A DNA stretch of 64,000 nt from Nostoc sp. NMS7. GTDB lineage: Bacteria; Cyanobacteriota; Cyanobacteriia; Cyanobacteriales; Nostocaceae. The stretch covers positions 1-64,000 of the forward strand of contig NZ_JABXKJ010000206.1 of assembly GCF_017115085.1 (NCBI RefSeq), given 5' to 3'. Both the position numbers and the translations under genes were made by a program. This document shows, piece by piece, positions 27,991 through 37,415 of the stretch. Within the stretch, counting starts at the first letter, position 1, and each line of letters opens with the position of its first letter. The notes below the pieces were generated by a model. That model did no database searches. It had not been told where the DNA came from and saw only the letters and a list, made by a program, of their open reading frames with translations.

Positions 27991-28496
27991 AGAAGCTTTT
28001 GGTGAACTCTAGAGGGGGTTTTGAGATTTACATTTTAATGCTAGGCTGATTTAACAGAATTAAGTATGATTAGCAAACTCTGTAAAGAACCTTTAATAAT
28101 TCTAGCGTAATCGTCACAATTGCGGTGAGGTTTATCAAGGCGGCATTGCGATCGCCTGAGTATATGTCCCCGTAAAAAGGGTTCGGAAATATTTGGACTT
28201 GATGTTGGGTTTCACTTCCCTTCGGGTGTCTACGTTCTACCCAACCTAGGAATGATTAAATTTCATAGCCTTTTTGTGGTGTTCTGTATTTAAGTACTTG
28301 ACCAAACTAAAAATGAAGGGTGAAGATAAGTAGGGGAAACGGGGGGAGAATTAACCGTAAGGTTGATGTAGTGGATTAGTAGACTGATTTTAAATAGTAA
28401 AAATGTACTAATTCAATAAATTTAAACTAAAATATGTGTAAGTGACCATTAAAAATAGCTAAGATAGTTAACCAGTCTTAATTTGCGAGTCTGATT
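27991..28496. other. Intergenic region upstream of typA and the Panacea gene
   Basis: A 506-base gap holding the divergent promoters. It includes one HIP1 site and an imperfect palindromic repeat with GTTGGGT and ACCCAAC arms (28204-28246). No gene seen. Confidence 0.5.
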
Positions 28497-29084
28497 ATGA
28501 TTGATTGTCTAAATGTGGCTCGCTACTTCATTATCAGAGCTTACGAAGACAGTATAGAAGCAGAAATGACCAATATGAAGGTTCAAAAGCTTCTGTATTA
28601 CGCGCAAAGCTTACATTTGGCGATGTATGATCAGCCATTGTTTGAAGAAGAAATACAAGCATGGCGCTATGGCCCTGTTTGTCCTCCGGCTTACAGGTTT
28701 TACAGTGAATTTGAAGCTAAACAATTACCTATTCCTAGTCAAGAATTACTGTTAGAGATGGCTGAGGATAAGAGACAGCTTCTAGAAGAAGTATGGGAAT
28801 ATTTTGGTGGCTACCATGCTTATCAACTTAGTGGTATGACCCACTTGGAGTTTCCTTGGAAAAAGGCGCGTAAAGGTTTGCTACCTGAAGCTAGCTCAAC
28901 TAAGCCAATTCTTCTTGAAGATTTGAAAGCATTGGGACATCAGAAACTAGACCAAATAGAACTTGACCATCCTGCTTATCAATTCGTAATGCGGGAAATT
29001 TTAAAGGGCGCTTGTACTTCGGAACCATCAACTCGTATTCGTCAAGGAGAAGTGCATGACTGGCTCAACTCCGTTCTCGATTGA
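28497..29084 (+). CDS. Panacea-domain (SocA/DUF4065) antitoxin
   Basis: At 195 residues it starts with the Panacea signature: DCLNVARYFI, MTNMKVQKLLYYAQSLHLAMYDQPLF, EEIQAWRYGPVCPPAYRFY, then ELLLEMAEDKRQLLEEVWEYFGGYHAYQLSGMTH. Panacea proteins are antitoxins that neutralise many unrelated toxins; SocA of Caulobacter is the founding example, acting as a ClpXP adaptor for its toxin. The gene overlaps the following RelE-like toxin gene by 29 bases, the usual coupling of a toxin-antitoxin operon. That toxin carries a premature stop, so the antitoxin is probably now without its partner. Confidence 0.88.
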   Translation: MIDCLNVARYFIIRAYEDSIEAEMTNMKVQKLLYYAQSLHLAMYDQPLFEEEIQAWRYGPVCPPAYRFYSEFEAKQLPIPSQELLLEMAEDKRQLLEEVWEYFGGYHAYQLSGMTHLEFPWKKARKGLLPEASSTKPILLEDLKALGHQKLDQIELDHPAYQFVMREILKGACTSEPSTRIRQGEVHDWLNSVLD

Positions 29085-29433
29085 AAAATCCGATAATTTC
29101 AACCGTTCTTTCAAAAAACTCGCAAAAGCCTACAGGTCGGATTTTGTTGAGTGTGTCGCAAAAGTTTTGGAAGATTTAATTGAAGATCAATATCCCATCA
29201 ATTCTCGTAACGAACCTTTACCTGGAAAGATTGAATTACCTCAAGGATAGTCATTTCACAAGCTGGAGTTGAAGGTATCTAAAGGCGCTTCAGGACAAAT
29301 TAGATTAATGTATTTAGTCAATACAACTGATTGTGTAATCAAGCTTGTGTGGATTTATAGCCATGAGCAATTTGCAAAACGCCCTACTGAGGTGGATTTA
29401 AAGAGCGTTTTTAAGGAAATTTTAGATTATTAA
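29056..29433 (+). pseudogene. RelE/ParE-like toxin interrupted by an amber codon
   Basis: The frame from ATG 29056 reads STPFSIEKSDNFNRSFKKLAKAYRSDF ... NEPLPGKIELPQG, stops at TAG 29248-29250, and continues in the same frame as SFHKLELKVSKGASGQIRLMYLVNTTDCVIKLVWIYSHEQFAKRP to TAA 29431-29433. The whole, 125 codons, is a normal-sized RelE/HigB/ParE-fold toxin. A Trp (TGG to TAG) or similar codon is the likely ancestor of the stop. The toxin is thus inactivated by one base, while the overlapping antitoxin stays intact. Confidence 0.85.
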
Positions 29434-29686
29434 TATTTAATTCTTTAGATTTATCAAAAATATCTAATTATATAAAACTAGAATTAAAAATTAATCGGCC
29501 TGGGGATAGAATACAAATTTAAATTTATATCTATATAAAGGTAGAAAAACAGAGTTTGTAACGAAAAGTTATGTTTATCTACCCAGAGTTGTGAGTGCGA
29601 TCGCTCAAAAGAAAGAGGCATATACCTAACTTCTATGTCAAGGTTATATAAGTTAAGAATTATGAACACTGCCGAGGAGAACACGG

Positions 29687-30739
29687 ATGGTAACTACTTT
29701 AGATGATACGAAACGCAATGCTATTGCTGTAAAATTGGCAAGTATCAAAGCGCTTCAACAGTTGGTAATTGAAAATGAGAAATTGCTTTTGAAAGAAGGA
29801 CTTGATGCCGAAATTGCTGATCGCATTCGGAATTTCCTCAATGATGATGAAAAAAATCTTGGTGTTCTGGAAACTGTAATTGGTCAGTATGGCATTCAGG
29901 CTGAACCCAAAAAAACTGTTACACAATTCATTGAAAAAGCTGGCGAATTGTTTAAAGGTTCCGAGTTGAGCCTGTATGAAAAAGTATCTCAGCATGAATT
30001 GCTCAAACATCAACTAGTAATGAGTGGCTTGATAGTTCACAAGGCTGCTCAAAAAGTTGGTGCTGACATTTTGCTAGCGATCGCACCTTTGAATACGATA
30101 AACTTTGAGAATCGCGCTCACCAAGAGCAACTCAAAGGTATTCTGGAGGTTCTAGGTGTCCGCGAACTCACTGGACAAGATGCAGATCAAGGAATTTGGG
30201 CACGAGTCCAGGATGCTGTGGCCGCAGTCAGTGGTGTGGTAGGTAGTGCTGTTACCCAAACCAGTGACAAGAAGGATCTAAATATCCAAGATGTTATCCG
30301 CCTCGATCACGGAAAGGTAAATACCCTGTTCACGGAACTGCTGCAAAGCAATGATCCCCAAAAGATCCAAGAATATTTTGGTCAAATTTACAAAGATTTA
30401 ACTGCCCATTCGGAAGCTGAGGAGGAAGTAGTCTATCCAAGAGTACGTCCTTTCTACGGTCAAGAAAACACCCAAGAACTGTTTGATGAACAAGCTCATG
30501 CGAAGCTGGCGTTAGAGGAAATTAAGGCTCTTAGCCCATCTTCACCCCAATTCAAAGATAAAGCCAAAGAGTTGTTGGCTAAACTTGGGGATCATATTCG
30601 TCAAGAAGAAACCACAATGTTTGCTGCCATTCGCAACAACTTGACCACTGAGCAAAGTGAACAACTTGCTACTGAATTCAAAGCTGCTAAGACCCGGATT
30701 CAACAAAAACTGGGTGTTGTTACCGAAGCGAAAGTATAG
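29687..30739 (+). CDS. Hemerythrin-domain protein
   Basis: A 350-residue protein. Residues about 205-325 form a hemerythrin/HHE cation-binding four-helix bundle with the iron ligands in order: IRLDHGKVNTLF, TAHSEAEEEVVYP, EQAHAKLALEEI and LGDHIRQEETTMF. The N-terminal 170 residues are helical (DDEKNLGVLETVIGQYG; HELLKHQLVMSGLIVHKAAQ) and resemble a ferritin-like stress domain. Binding of O2 or NO, or iron sensing, is possible, but the substrate is unknown. GAGGAGA lies 9-10 bases before ATG. Monocistronic. Confidence 0.9.
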   Translation: MVTTLDDTKRNAIAVKLASIKALQQLVIENEKLLLKEGLDAEIADRIRNFLNDDEKNLGVLETVIGQYGIQAEPKKTVTQFIEKAGELFKGSELSLYEKVSQHELLKHQLVMSGLIVHKAAQKVGADILLAIAPLNTINFENRAHQEQLKGILEVLGVRELTGQDADQGIWARVQDAVAAVSGVVGSAVTQTSDKKDLNIQDVIRLDHGKVNTLFTELLQSNDPQKIQEYFGQIYKDLTAHSEAEEEVVYPRVRPFYGQENTQELFDEQAHAKLALEEIKALSPSSPQFKDKAKELLAKLGDHIRQEETTMFAAIRNNLTTEQSEQLATEFKAAKTRIQQKLGVVTEAKV

Positions 30740-30784
30740 GATGCTTTCGGGCTTTCGATATCCCCTAAAAAAGATTAGTTAAAC

Positions 30785-30818
30785 AAAAACTCCCAGTAGA
30801 TAAGTGCTGGGAGTTTTT
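30785..30818. terminator. Bidirectional terminator
   Basis: AAAAACTCCCAG and CTGGGAGTTTTT form a 12-base hairpin between convergent genes (hemerythrin from the left, M20 amidase from the right), with T runs on both strands. Confidence 0.9.
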
Positions 30819-30820
30819 AT

Positions 30821-32005
30821 TTACAAATTTTGCTGACAGTATTTATAAGCGGTGTATGCCAGAGTTACAACCCCGGTGATAATCGCAGATTCATCGACTT
30901 CAAATTGGGGATGATGTAATGGGTGGTTAATGATTCTTTCTTTGTAGCCTACACCCAAGCGAAACATAGAACCGGGGGCGTGTTCCAAATACATCGAAAA
31001 ATCTTCCGACCCAAGGGAAGGTTCGGGTAAGACTTGGACGCGATCGCAACTCCAAGCTTCTTCTGCGGCTGATTGTAACAATTGCGTTAGGACGTAATCA
31101 TTTTGGACGCTGGGTACACCCTGGCGATAATTGACTTCATACTTTGCCCCGTAGGTATCACAGAGATTAGATACAATATTTTCAATCCAGTTTGGGAGAT
31201 GGGCACGGGTTTCGGGATGGAGCGATCGCACGGTTCCCAATAACTGCACTTTATCCGCAATTATATTCGGCGCTCTACCACCATTAATTTTCCCGATGCT
31301 CAATACTACAGGACGCAAGGGATTTTGGGTGCGGCTGATCGCTTGTTGCAGTGCAGTAATAATTTGGCAAGCAATCCAAATTGCATCAATCGCCTCATGG
31401 GGACGCGCCCCATGCCCAGATTCTCCGATAATCAGAATTTCTAAATCATCGGCAGCCGCTGTCAATGCCCCGTAACGCACGCCAATAGAACCTGCGGGTA
31501 TAGAAGGGAAAACATGAACCCCTAATAAAGCTGAGACATTTTCCATTGCCCCATCTTTCACCATCCAGCTTGCGCCTTGGGCAATTTCCTCGGCGGGCTG
31601 AAATAAAAACCGCACTTTCCCACCCAAATCCTTTGCCACTTGAGACAGCACCATTGCCGTTCCTAACCCGACTGTAGTATGGACATCATGACCGCAAGCG
31701 TGCATAATACCATCTGCGCGAGAAGCATATTCCAAATTGGTGCCCTCTTGAATTGGCAAGGCATCCATATCAGTGCGAATTGCCAATAAACGGTCATTTT
31801 GGCTAGTGCCTTGCAGTTCTCCAATCACGCCGATTTTGCCGACTCCCTCTTGGACGTGCAGCCCACTGGAAGACAGAACACCAGCTACGAAGGCTGCTGT
31901 TTGGTACTCCTGACCGCTAAGTTCTGGGTGAGAGTGGATGTGGCGGCGAATTTCAATTAAGCGGGGTGCTAGGTTTGCTGCTAAGTCTTTAATACGGGTA
32001 AGCAT
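30821..32005 (-). CDS. M20-family amidohydrolase (amidase/carboxypeptidase type)
   Basis: A 394-residue metal-dependent hydrolase of the IAA-amino-acid hydrolase/hippuricase group. Visible are RRHIHSHPELSGQEY, RTDMDALPIQEG, MHACGHDVHTTVGLG with metal ligands, FLFQPAEEIAQGA with the catalytic Glu, and SLGSEDFSMYLEHAPG near the end. It probably cleaves N-acyl amino acids; the substrate cannot be told. It stands alone and converges on the hemerythrin gene. Confidence 0.93.
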   Translation of the reverse strand: MLTRIKDLAANLAPRLIEIRRHIHSHPELSGQEYQTAAFVAGVLSSSGLHVQEGVGKIGVIGELQGTSQNDRLLAIRTDMDALPIQEGTNLEYASRADGIMHACGHDVHTTVGLGTAMVLSQVAKDLGGKVRFLFQPAEEIAQGASWMVKDGAMENVSALLGVHVFPSIPAGSIGVRYGALTAAADDLEILIIGESGHGARPHEAIDAIWIACQIITALQQAISRTQNPLRPVVLSIGKINGGRAPNIIADKVQLLGTVRSLHPETRAHLPNWIENIVSNLCDTYGAKYEVNYRQGVPSVQNDYVLTQLLQSAAEEAWSCDRVQVLPEPSLGSEDFSMYLEHAPGSMFRLGVGYKERIINHPLHHPQFEVDESAIITGVVTLAYTAYKYCQQNL

Positions 32006-32149
32006 TGACTAAATTAATCTCCAGGCTTTTTTCCCATGATAAAGAATTGTTAACAAAGAAAATGCTTTTGCCATACTACAACGAGAGTTGAGAACAAGCA
32101 AAGGTGGAGGGGGAGATGGGGGAGATGAGGAGAATAAGCAATGCCCAGT

Positions 32150-32713
32150 TTATTTGGTATAACAGGTTGTGCCTCGGGTATTCTCGGGTTTAAACTCGTT
32201 ACATTCTCTGGGATTTTGACGCTCTAACGACCAGTCATAAGCTGTGTCGGGGGTGACGACACCATTCGCCAGAGTTGTTAGTCGGAAGTTAGCCCCCCGA
32301 AAATTGGTAAACTCCAAATTGGCATTTTTTAAGTTTGCTGCTTCTAAATTGGCGCTGATTAAACCGGCATAAGACAGATCGGCATTTTCCAGGGATGCTG
32401 ATTTCAAATTTGCTCCTGTTAAGGAAGCACCACTGAGATTTGCCGAATTCAAAATAGCACTTTCTAAATTGGCACCGGTGAGATCGGCATTCGTGAGATT
32501 AGCTTGAGATAATGTAGCGCTGCTCAAGTCAGCCCCTCGCAAATTTGCTCCACTTAGATTCAGTTTACTTAGGTCAGCACCACTCAAATTACACCGAGGA
32601 CAGGTACTTGTTGCCTTCAATTGATCCAAGTCTAGCTGATTTAATGCAAGGCTCGGCTGTGCAAACCCGAAACAAGCTAACAAGGCGACGGTAGCGACAA
32701 TCTTGAGTTTCAT
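32150..32713 (-). CDS. Secreted pentapeptide-repeat protein
   Basis: At 187 residues from the ATG at 32713, which I prefer to 32734 because it starts directly with a signal peptide (MKLKIVATVALLACFGFAQPSLA). About 17 tandem A(D/N)LXX repeats (LSGADLSKLNLSGANLRGADLSSATLS...) follow and should form a right-handed quadrilateral beta helix. The tail has two Cys (ECNEFKPENTRGTTCYTK), and CPRC lies before the repeats. Periplasmic location is inferred; the role is unknown, as for most cyanobacterial members. Confidence 0.9.
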   Translation of the reverse strand: MKLKIVATVALLACFGFAQPSLALNQLDLDQLKATSTCPRCNLSGADLSKLNLSGANLRGADLSSATLSQANLTNADLTGANLESAILNSANLSGASLTGANLKSASLENADLSYAGLISANLEAANLKNANLEFTNFRGANFRLTTLANGVVTPDTAYDWSLERQNPRECNEFKPENTRGTTCYTK

Positions 32714-32734
32714 ATTTTTTACAGATATCCACAA

Positions 32735-33047
32735 TTTGACAAATTACGCACATTGCGTACTGTCATACTTACATATACCACTTCTCTAAGGAAGAACAGG
32801 GATGAAGCATTGATTAAGAATGTGTAAAAATACTATGAATTCTAATGGTAAAACTACTCAAACCGAAATCTAGGCTATAGAATCGGTTTGTAGGCAAGTA
32901 TACCGAACCAATTATAGACTACCAAATATGTGATCCCCCTAGCTCGATAAAAATCCGACTAGGGGGATCTTGTTTTTGGGCAATTGATTAATTACGAATT
33001 ACGTTAGCGCAGCGTTAACGAGTCATCGAGCGTCATTACGAATTATT
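32735..33047. other. Intergenic region with a GATCCCCCTAG hairpin
   Basis: Arms GATCCCCCTAG (32932-32942) and CTAGGGGGATC (32959-32969) form an 11-base hairpin with a T-rich stretch after it on the plus strand; it lies downstream of the kinase gene and upstream of the pentapeptide gene. Nothing else is seen. Confidence 0.6.
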
Positions 33048-34808
33048 TTAACGCCATCCCAAAAGGCGCAATCCAGGGACAATTAGGTAGTAACTCACTC
33101 CTAACCAGAAGCTGACAAAGAAGCCCATAGAACCAAAAAAAATCAGAGGCTTGTATAACTCCGGCCAGCCTGGAAGACTTGAAAATTGCAAGATAGCAGG
33201 TGCTAACTTCAAAAGAATTAAAAGTGCATAGCCGATCGCACTACCAAAGGCAGCCAACACAGCGTACACTATATGATGGCTGCGAAGACCTAAACTCAAG
33301 GTGAGTAGGGAAACTGCCACTAAAATCACTGCTACTAAGCCTTCACCGCTATCTTTTGGGGTGATTAATTGCAAAATCAACCAGCCGAAACCATAGCTAA
33401 CTATACCCATCAGCGACGCCACTAAAAAGCGCCGCCGTTGACCAAAACACCCGGATACTGTCAGTCCCCATGCGGTTCCCCAGCCTGCGGCGACGAACAC
33501 CAAAATATCTGCCCCAAAGTGGGGTTGAGCATTTGGCACTAATTCGTTTAGCTGACTCCCAAGAAATTCCACAACCCGATGCCCCAAGCTGGTGCGATAG
33601 GCCAAAATAAAACCAGCGATCGCACCAAAACAAGCGCCGATACTACTCAGGATTATCGCCCAAATCGTCGCCAAACAAGCTTGGAAAATTTTGATGATTG
33701 CCTGAGCGATGAAAATAACGGTTTTAGTTACAGCTTGGCTAAAGTTAGCTAAAACTCGTTCAATAGCTAACTTTAGCAGTGTAAATCTCTGGTAAGCTTG
33801 CGTTGAGGCTTGCTTAACGTTGTCTCGCAGTTGGGCAAACAACCCTGGCGGCGGTAATGATTGAGAAATCTTCGCCAACCGTTTTTGAATTATCGCTGCA
33901 TTTGCCGGACGCGATCGCACATCCGCCTCTACCATCTCATCTAGCAAATCTGCTAATTGGGGGTTGACATTTATCGTAGTTCGCCACTGTAATTTACCCG
34001 TTTGCTGATCTTCCAACTCTAGCGGGTATTTGCCTGTTAGTAGTTCAATTACCGTTCGACCGAGGGCATAAAAATCAGCACTTGGCCTGACAATCCCGCC
34101 AGTCACTTGTTCTGGTGGACTGTAGCCAGAAGAAAATAATCGGGTGGAACTAGACTGAGAACGCAGCTTAGAGGGGCTAAATTGTTTTGCCCCGCCAAAA
34201 TCAATTAGTACCAGGCGATCGCCCTCTGTTTGCCCTTGAGATGGGGTTACAGTTTGCGAAGAGGTGCCTAGCATTAAATTAGAAGGTTTGATATCCCGGT
34301 GAATAATCTGACGTTTGTGTAATTCCTGTAAAATTTCTATAGCTTGGGCAAACCAGTTTAAAACCAAATCCTCTGGACATCCTTGGGGAAACTTTTTTAA
34401 TATCTCCTCTAAAGTCCGCCCATTAATTTTTTCCATTACCAGACAAGGCAGTTGGTGCGGTTTAGGATTAAACAGCTTTACCTGAAAATATCCATCGGCA
34501 TCGACTGTGGGGACACCCGGATGCTGCAAGTTAGATAAAACCGCCGCCTCTTGGGTAAATAATTCCAGTGCCTTTGGTGAATCTTCTACCAACACTTTCA
34601 GTACTTTCTCGGTTTGAGTTTTTTCATCCCAAACCGTGTAGATTTGAGCAAATCCTCCCGACCCCAAGGGCTGAAGTGGAACATAGCGGTCTAACAGCTC
34701 TAGCGGTGCGCCACAGCTGTTGCAAAATTTGTTTCCCCAAGGCTGAGGATAAGGACGTTGACAATCAGGATTTATGCAGTGAACCGCCCTCTGAGTGATG
34801 TGGGACAC
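33048..34808 (-). CDS. Membrane-bound Ser/Thr protein kinase with N-terminal zinc ribbon
   Basis: A 586-residue Hanks-type kinase. The N-terminus is a zinc ribbon (CINPDCQRPYPQPWGNKFCNSCG, four Cys, residues 11-33). The kinase domain (about 40-310) is complete: glycine loop GSGGFAQIYTVW, VLKVL Lys, HRDIKPSNLML with the catalytic Asp, DFGGAKQF and SPPEQ. From about 350 there are five or more hydrophobic segments, placing the kinase at the membrane with its catalytic part at the cytoplasmic N-terminus. Such kinases are numerous in Nostoc; the target is unknown. Confidence 0.92.
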   Translation of the reverse strand: MSHITQRAVHCINPDCQRPYPQPWGNKFCNSCGAPLELLDRYVPLQPLGSGGFAQIYTVWDEKTQTEKVLKVLVEDSPKALELFTQEAAVLSNLQHPGVPTVDADGYFQVKLFNPKPHQLPCLVMEKINGRTLEEILKKFPQGCPEDLVLNWFAQAIEILQELHKRQIIHRDIKPSNLMLGTSSQTVTPSQGQTEGDRLVLIDFGGAKQFSPSKLRSQSSSTRLFSSGYSPPEQVTGGIVRPSADFYALGRTVIELLTGKYPLELEDQQTGKLQWRTTINVNPQLADLLDEMVEADVRSRPANAAIIQKRLAKISQSLPPPGLFAQLRDNVKQASTQAYQRFTLLKLAIERVLANFSQAVTKTVIFIAQAIIKIFQACLATIWAIILSSIGACFGAIAGFILAYRTSLGHRVVEFLGSQLNELVPNAQPHFGADILVFVAAGWGTAWGLTVSGCFGQRRRFLVASLMGIVSYGFGWLILQLITPKDSGEGLVAVILVAVSLLTLSLGLRSHHIVYAVLAAFGSAIGYALLILLKLAPAILQFSSLPGWPELYKPLIFFGSMGFFVSFWLGVSYYLIVPGLRLLGWR

Positions 34809-34879
34809 AACCGCTACAATACAAAGGCTGACTTGATTTTAGCGTTTCTTTAGGTTTCCTGATTTTAAAATAGGCAAAA

Positions 34880-34912
34880 CGAATGCCCTCATAAAAGCTA
34901 TGAGGGCATTCG
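34880..34912 (-). terminator. Intrinsic terminator of rpsU
   Basis: CGAATGCCCTCATA and TATGAGGGCATTCG form a 14-base perfect stem with a 5-base loop, followed by TTTT on the minus strand, 20 bases after the rpsU stop. Confidence 0.9.
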
Positions 34913-34931
34913 TTTATATTTATGTCAGTCC

Positions 34932-35120
34932 TTAATTACGAAAACTTCTCTTACTCTGTCTGTGCTTGGCAACTTCTTTGCGCTTACGTTTTTCTAGGGG
35001 CGTTTCAAAATGACGATGCTTTCTCATGTCTGGAAAAATTCCAGCCTTGGAAACTTCTCGCTTAAATCGTCGTAAGGCTGACTCAATGTGTTCATTGTCA
35101 CCTACAATTACTTGGGTCAT
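34932..35120 (-). CDS. rpsU: 30S ribosomal protein S21
   Basis: A 62-residue basic protein of the small ribosomal subunit: [29 protein letters not shown], then [23 protein letters not shown]. Length and motifs are typical. GGAGA precedes the ATG. In cyanobacteria an rpsU copy is often downstream of an RNA-binding protein gene, and the same pairing is present here, 230 bases apart, though a repeat element and a terminator separate them. Confidence 0.97.
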   Translation of the reverse strand: MTQVIVGDNEHIESALRRFKREVSKAGIFPDMRKHRHFETPLEKRKRKEVAKHRQSKRSFRN

Positions 35121-35174
35121 TATCTCTCCTACTAAGTTGACTTAATCAATGGGTATGCAGTTAGTAACAGTGCC

Positions 35175-35286
35175 AGGACTTACGCAAACAATAGCCGAAA
35201 CCCTAATTTTGAGGTAGGGGCAATACCCTGCGGTCAGCTAAAGCTACATGAATTGCCCCTACCTCATCTAGTTTTGCGTAAGTCCT
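35175..35286. repeat. 112-bp AGGACTTACGCA inverted-repeat element
   Basis: It begins AGGACTTACGCAAACAATAG and ends TTTTGCGTAAGTCCT, with inner arms GAGGTAGGGGCAAT and ATTGCCCCTACCTC. The size and internal sequence match the copy at 55474-55585, whose core is in the opposite orientation. It encodes nothing and looks like a non-autonomous miniature element or REP-like unit. Confidence 0.88.
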
Positions 35287-35292
35287 AAGTGC

Positions 35293-35322
35293 AAAAAAAA
35301 GACAGACTCCTTGTCTGACTTA
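35293..35322 (-). terminator. Intrinsic terminator of the RRM gene
   Basis: On the minus strand AGTCAGAC-AAGGA-GTCTGTCT (one mismatch) is followed by an eight-T run, 30 bases after the stop. Confidence 0.85.
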
Positions 35323-35352
35323 AGACTCTAGGTAAATTTTTTTTTTCCAAAG

Positions 35353-35673
35353 TTAGTAGCGGGAGCGTCCACCGCCGCCACCACCATATCCGCCTCGATT
35401 ACCACCAAACGAACCTCTATCACCTCTGTCTTCCTTGGGTTTAGCCTTATTCACTTTCAGGTCACGACCCATCCACTCAGCACCGTCGAGAGCTTCAATA
35501 GCAGCTGCTTCTTCAGCGTCAGTTCCCATTTCCACAAAAGCAAAGCCTCGCGGACGGCCTGTTTCACGGTCAGTGGGTACTTGAACTCGCTTTACAGTAC
35601 CATATTCTGCAAAAATACCACTTAAATCCTCTTGTGTAACGTCATAAGAGAGGTTACCTACATAAATTGACAT
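35353..35673 (-). CDS. rbp: RRM-domain RNA-binding protein with glycine-rich tail
   Basis: A 106-residue single-RRM protein: RNP2 IYVGNL at residues 3-8, RNP1 RGFAFVEM near 43-50, and a Gly/Arg tail. Rbp proteins of this type in Anabaena are induced by cold and bind single-stranded RNA; tail-bearing members are the cold-regulated ones. The roughly 390-base upstream region may hold a regulated leader. rpsU follows in the same direction, a known cyanobacterial pairing. Confidence 0.95.
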   Translation of the reverse strand: MSIYVGNLSYDVTQEDLSGIFAEYGTVKRVQVPTDRETGRPRGFAFVEMGTDAEEAAAIEALDGAEWMGRDLKVNKAKPKEDRGDRGSFGGNRGGYGGGGGGRSRY

Positions 35674-36064
35674 CGATTATCTCCAAAATCATCACTGTGT
35701 AGAGATTTTAATTTCTCTGAGAAGTCTGTAAATACTAAAAGGAAAAAGCCCTTCAATACTAAAACCAAAGACATCACCGAATTAACTCTCCTAATCTAGG
35801 ATGACATAGGAGCTAACTCTCTGCATCCAGTGGTTAGTTAACCAGTGATGCGATCGCGTAGATGCGATCGCCCGCCCCTACTTACCCTAAGTACAGCCCA
35901 CCGCAAAAAAGGGTTGGAAATGGAAAAAGATAAATTCTGTAGGGTGATAAAGCAAATCAGACATACAGGGGCGCATCTTTAATATCCGAATTGAAAGTTT
36001 AACTGCATTAACCATGAAGCATTACTTCCAAATTTTAATATGAAAGGCAAAGTCAGGCAACAAT
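35674..36064. other. Upstream region of the RRM gene
   Basis: A 391-base gap. Three HIP1-like GCGATCGC sites cluster near 35850-35870 and a TTCAAAATTCAAAATTC tandem lies at its far end (from 36063). The 5' leader of the RRM gene must lie at 35674-35800; cold-shock leaders are plausible but I cannot identify a structure by eye. Confidence 0.45.
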
Positions 36065-37136
36065 TCAAAATTCAAAATTCAAATGCTGTTCATCACCTTT
36101 CCAAGCCGTTTCCAATTCGGCTTTGACAACTTGAGCAGCCTGATCTTTGCCCAGTGCCTGCAAACTTGCTTGCAAGCCAAATAGAGAACGCCCATTATGG
36201 GGATATTTTTTTAGATCAGCACGAAAGACTTTCTCGGCCTCTCTATAGTCGCCCTTAGCCAAAAGCACAGCGCCCAAAGATTCCCGCGGGGGAAAATACC
36301 AGTCTAGTGGTTCCACGTAATTGAGGGTATCTTCTAGTGCAACCGCTTTTTCTAGTAATTGAATAGCAGACTCATAATTATGCTTTCCTCTAGCAATTTT
36401 GGCATCTAGAACTTTTGAGGCAATGTCTAAAATGCGACTGGTGGGACTGAATCCAATGGTTGCTTCGGTGGAAATTACCTGTTTGGCGGCCAGTAATGCC
36501 CGACTTTCGCTTGCTGCATCTTCAAGTTTGTCGGTGGCTGCGATCGCCTGCTTATTTGCCTGCATTGCCCCTTCATAATCTCCCACACGAAAATAAATAT
36601 GGGAAGGCAGATCCAATCAAGCTTTCAGCGTAAAGCATCGCCGCGTCCAAATCATCAGGATAGCGCTTGACTAGGGTTGCCATTGCTTTTGCGTAGTAAA
36701 GCGCTAGTTGATACAAGTCCGCATCGGGATCTTGGGAGTAACGTTTTGCTAAGGCGGTAATGTAGTCTTGTTCTTGGGTAGAAAGTGCCAAAGCTTGTTG
36801 TACCGCTTGGTAAGCAGCTAATTCCTGGTTGGGGTCTATTTCTAAGTTAATATTAGGCCCCAGAGCTAGAGCAATACCCCAATATGCGATCGCTAGATGT
36901 GGATCAAGTTTGGCAGTGTATTGAAAAGAACGCACCGCCTCATCATGATTGAAAGCGTAAATCAAATTTAATCCCTGATCGAAAAACTCTTGCGCTTGGG
37001 GATTAGAAGTAGAAACTGGATGGTGAATTGTGCCAAGTCCAGATATTAAAGTGTAGGGCTGTTTTACTTGAGCGATCGCTGCACTAGGAGCGACTAAAGA
37101 GAGTATAAGCACCCAAACTAGAAATAAGTACTTCAT
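36065..37136 (-). pseudogene. Secreted TPR protein broken by an internal deletion
   Basis: Two overlapping frames make one gene. The first (37136-36573) has a signal peptide (MKYLFLVWVLILSLVAPSAAIA) and TPR units (AQEFFDQGLNLIYAFNHDEAVRSF; DPHLAIAYWGIALALGPN) and reads AMLYAESL before leaving frame. The second (from 36616) resumes at LPSHIYFRVGDYEGAMQANKQAI with more TPRs. Homologues, as I recall, have about 60 residues between these two motifs (AESLMDLRPW ... HMPSHIY), so a deletion plus frame change near 36600 inactivated it. The final HLNFEF is encoded by an AATTCAAA repeat. Confidence 0.8.
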
Positions 37137-37415
37137 TGTCTATATTCTTTTTCATCACCGAGGCGATCACTTGTGTATGCATAAAAAACCTTTTGGCAGA
37201 ATAACTGGCAGAAAGAGGCGAGGGTTTCTGCATTCTTCTGTCATATTTTTACTTATAGCCGATTACACAACAAAGATGTAAGGGGAAACATACTGGCATT
37301 GCAGTCTGGGGTCAAATTTGCTGCTGGTTACTGCTTTTAGGGCTAAAAGTAGCGAAGACACATTTTACTCCCACACAAAGTTTGAAAACCTTGCTGTGAA
37401 TATGAATCCCTACTT

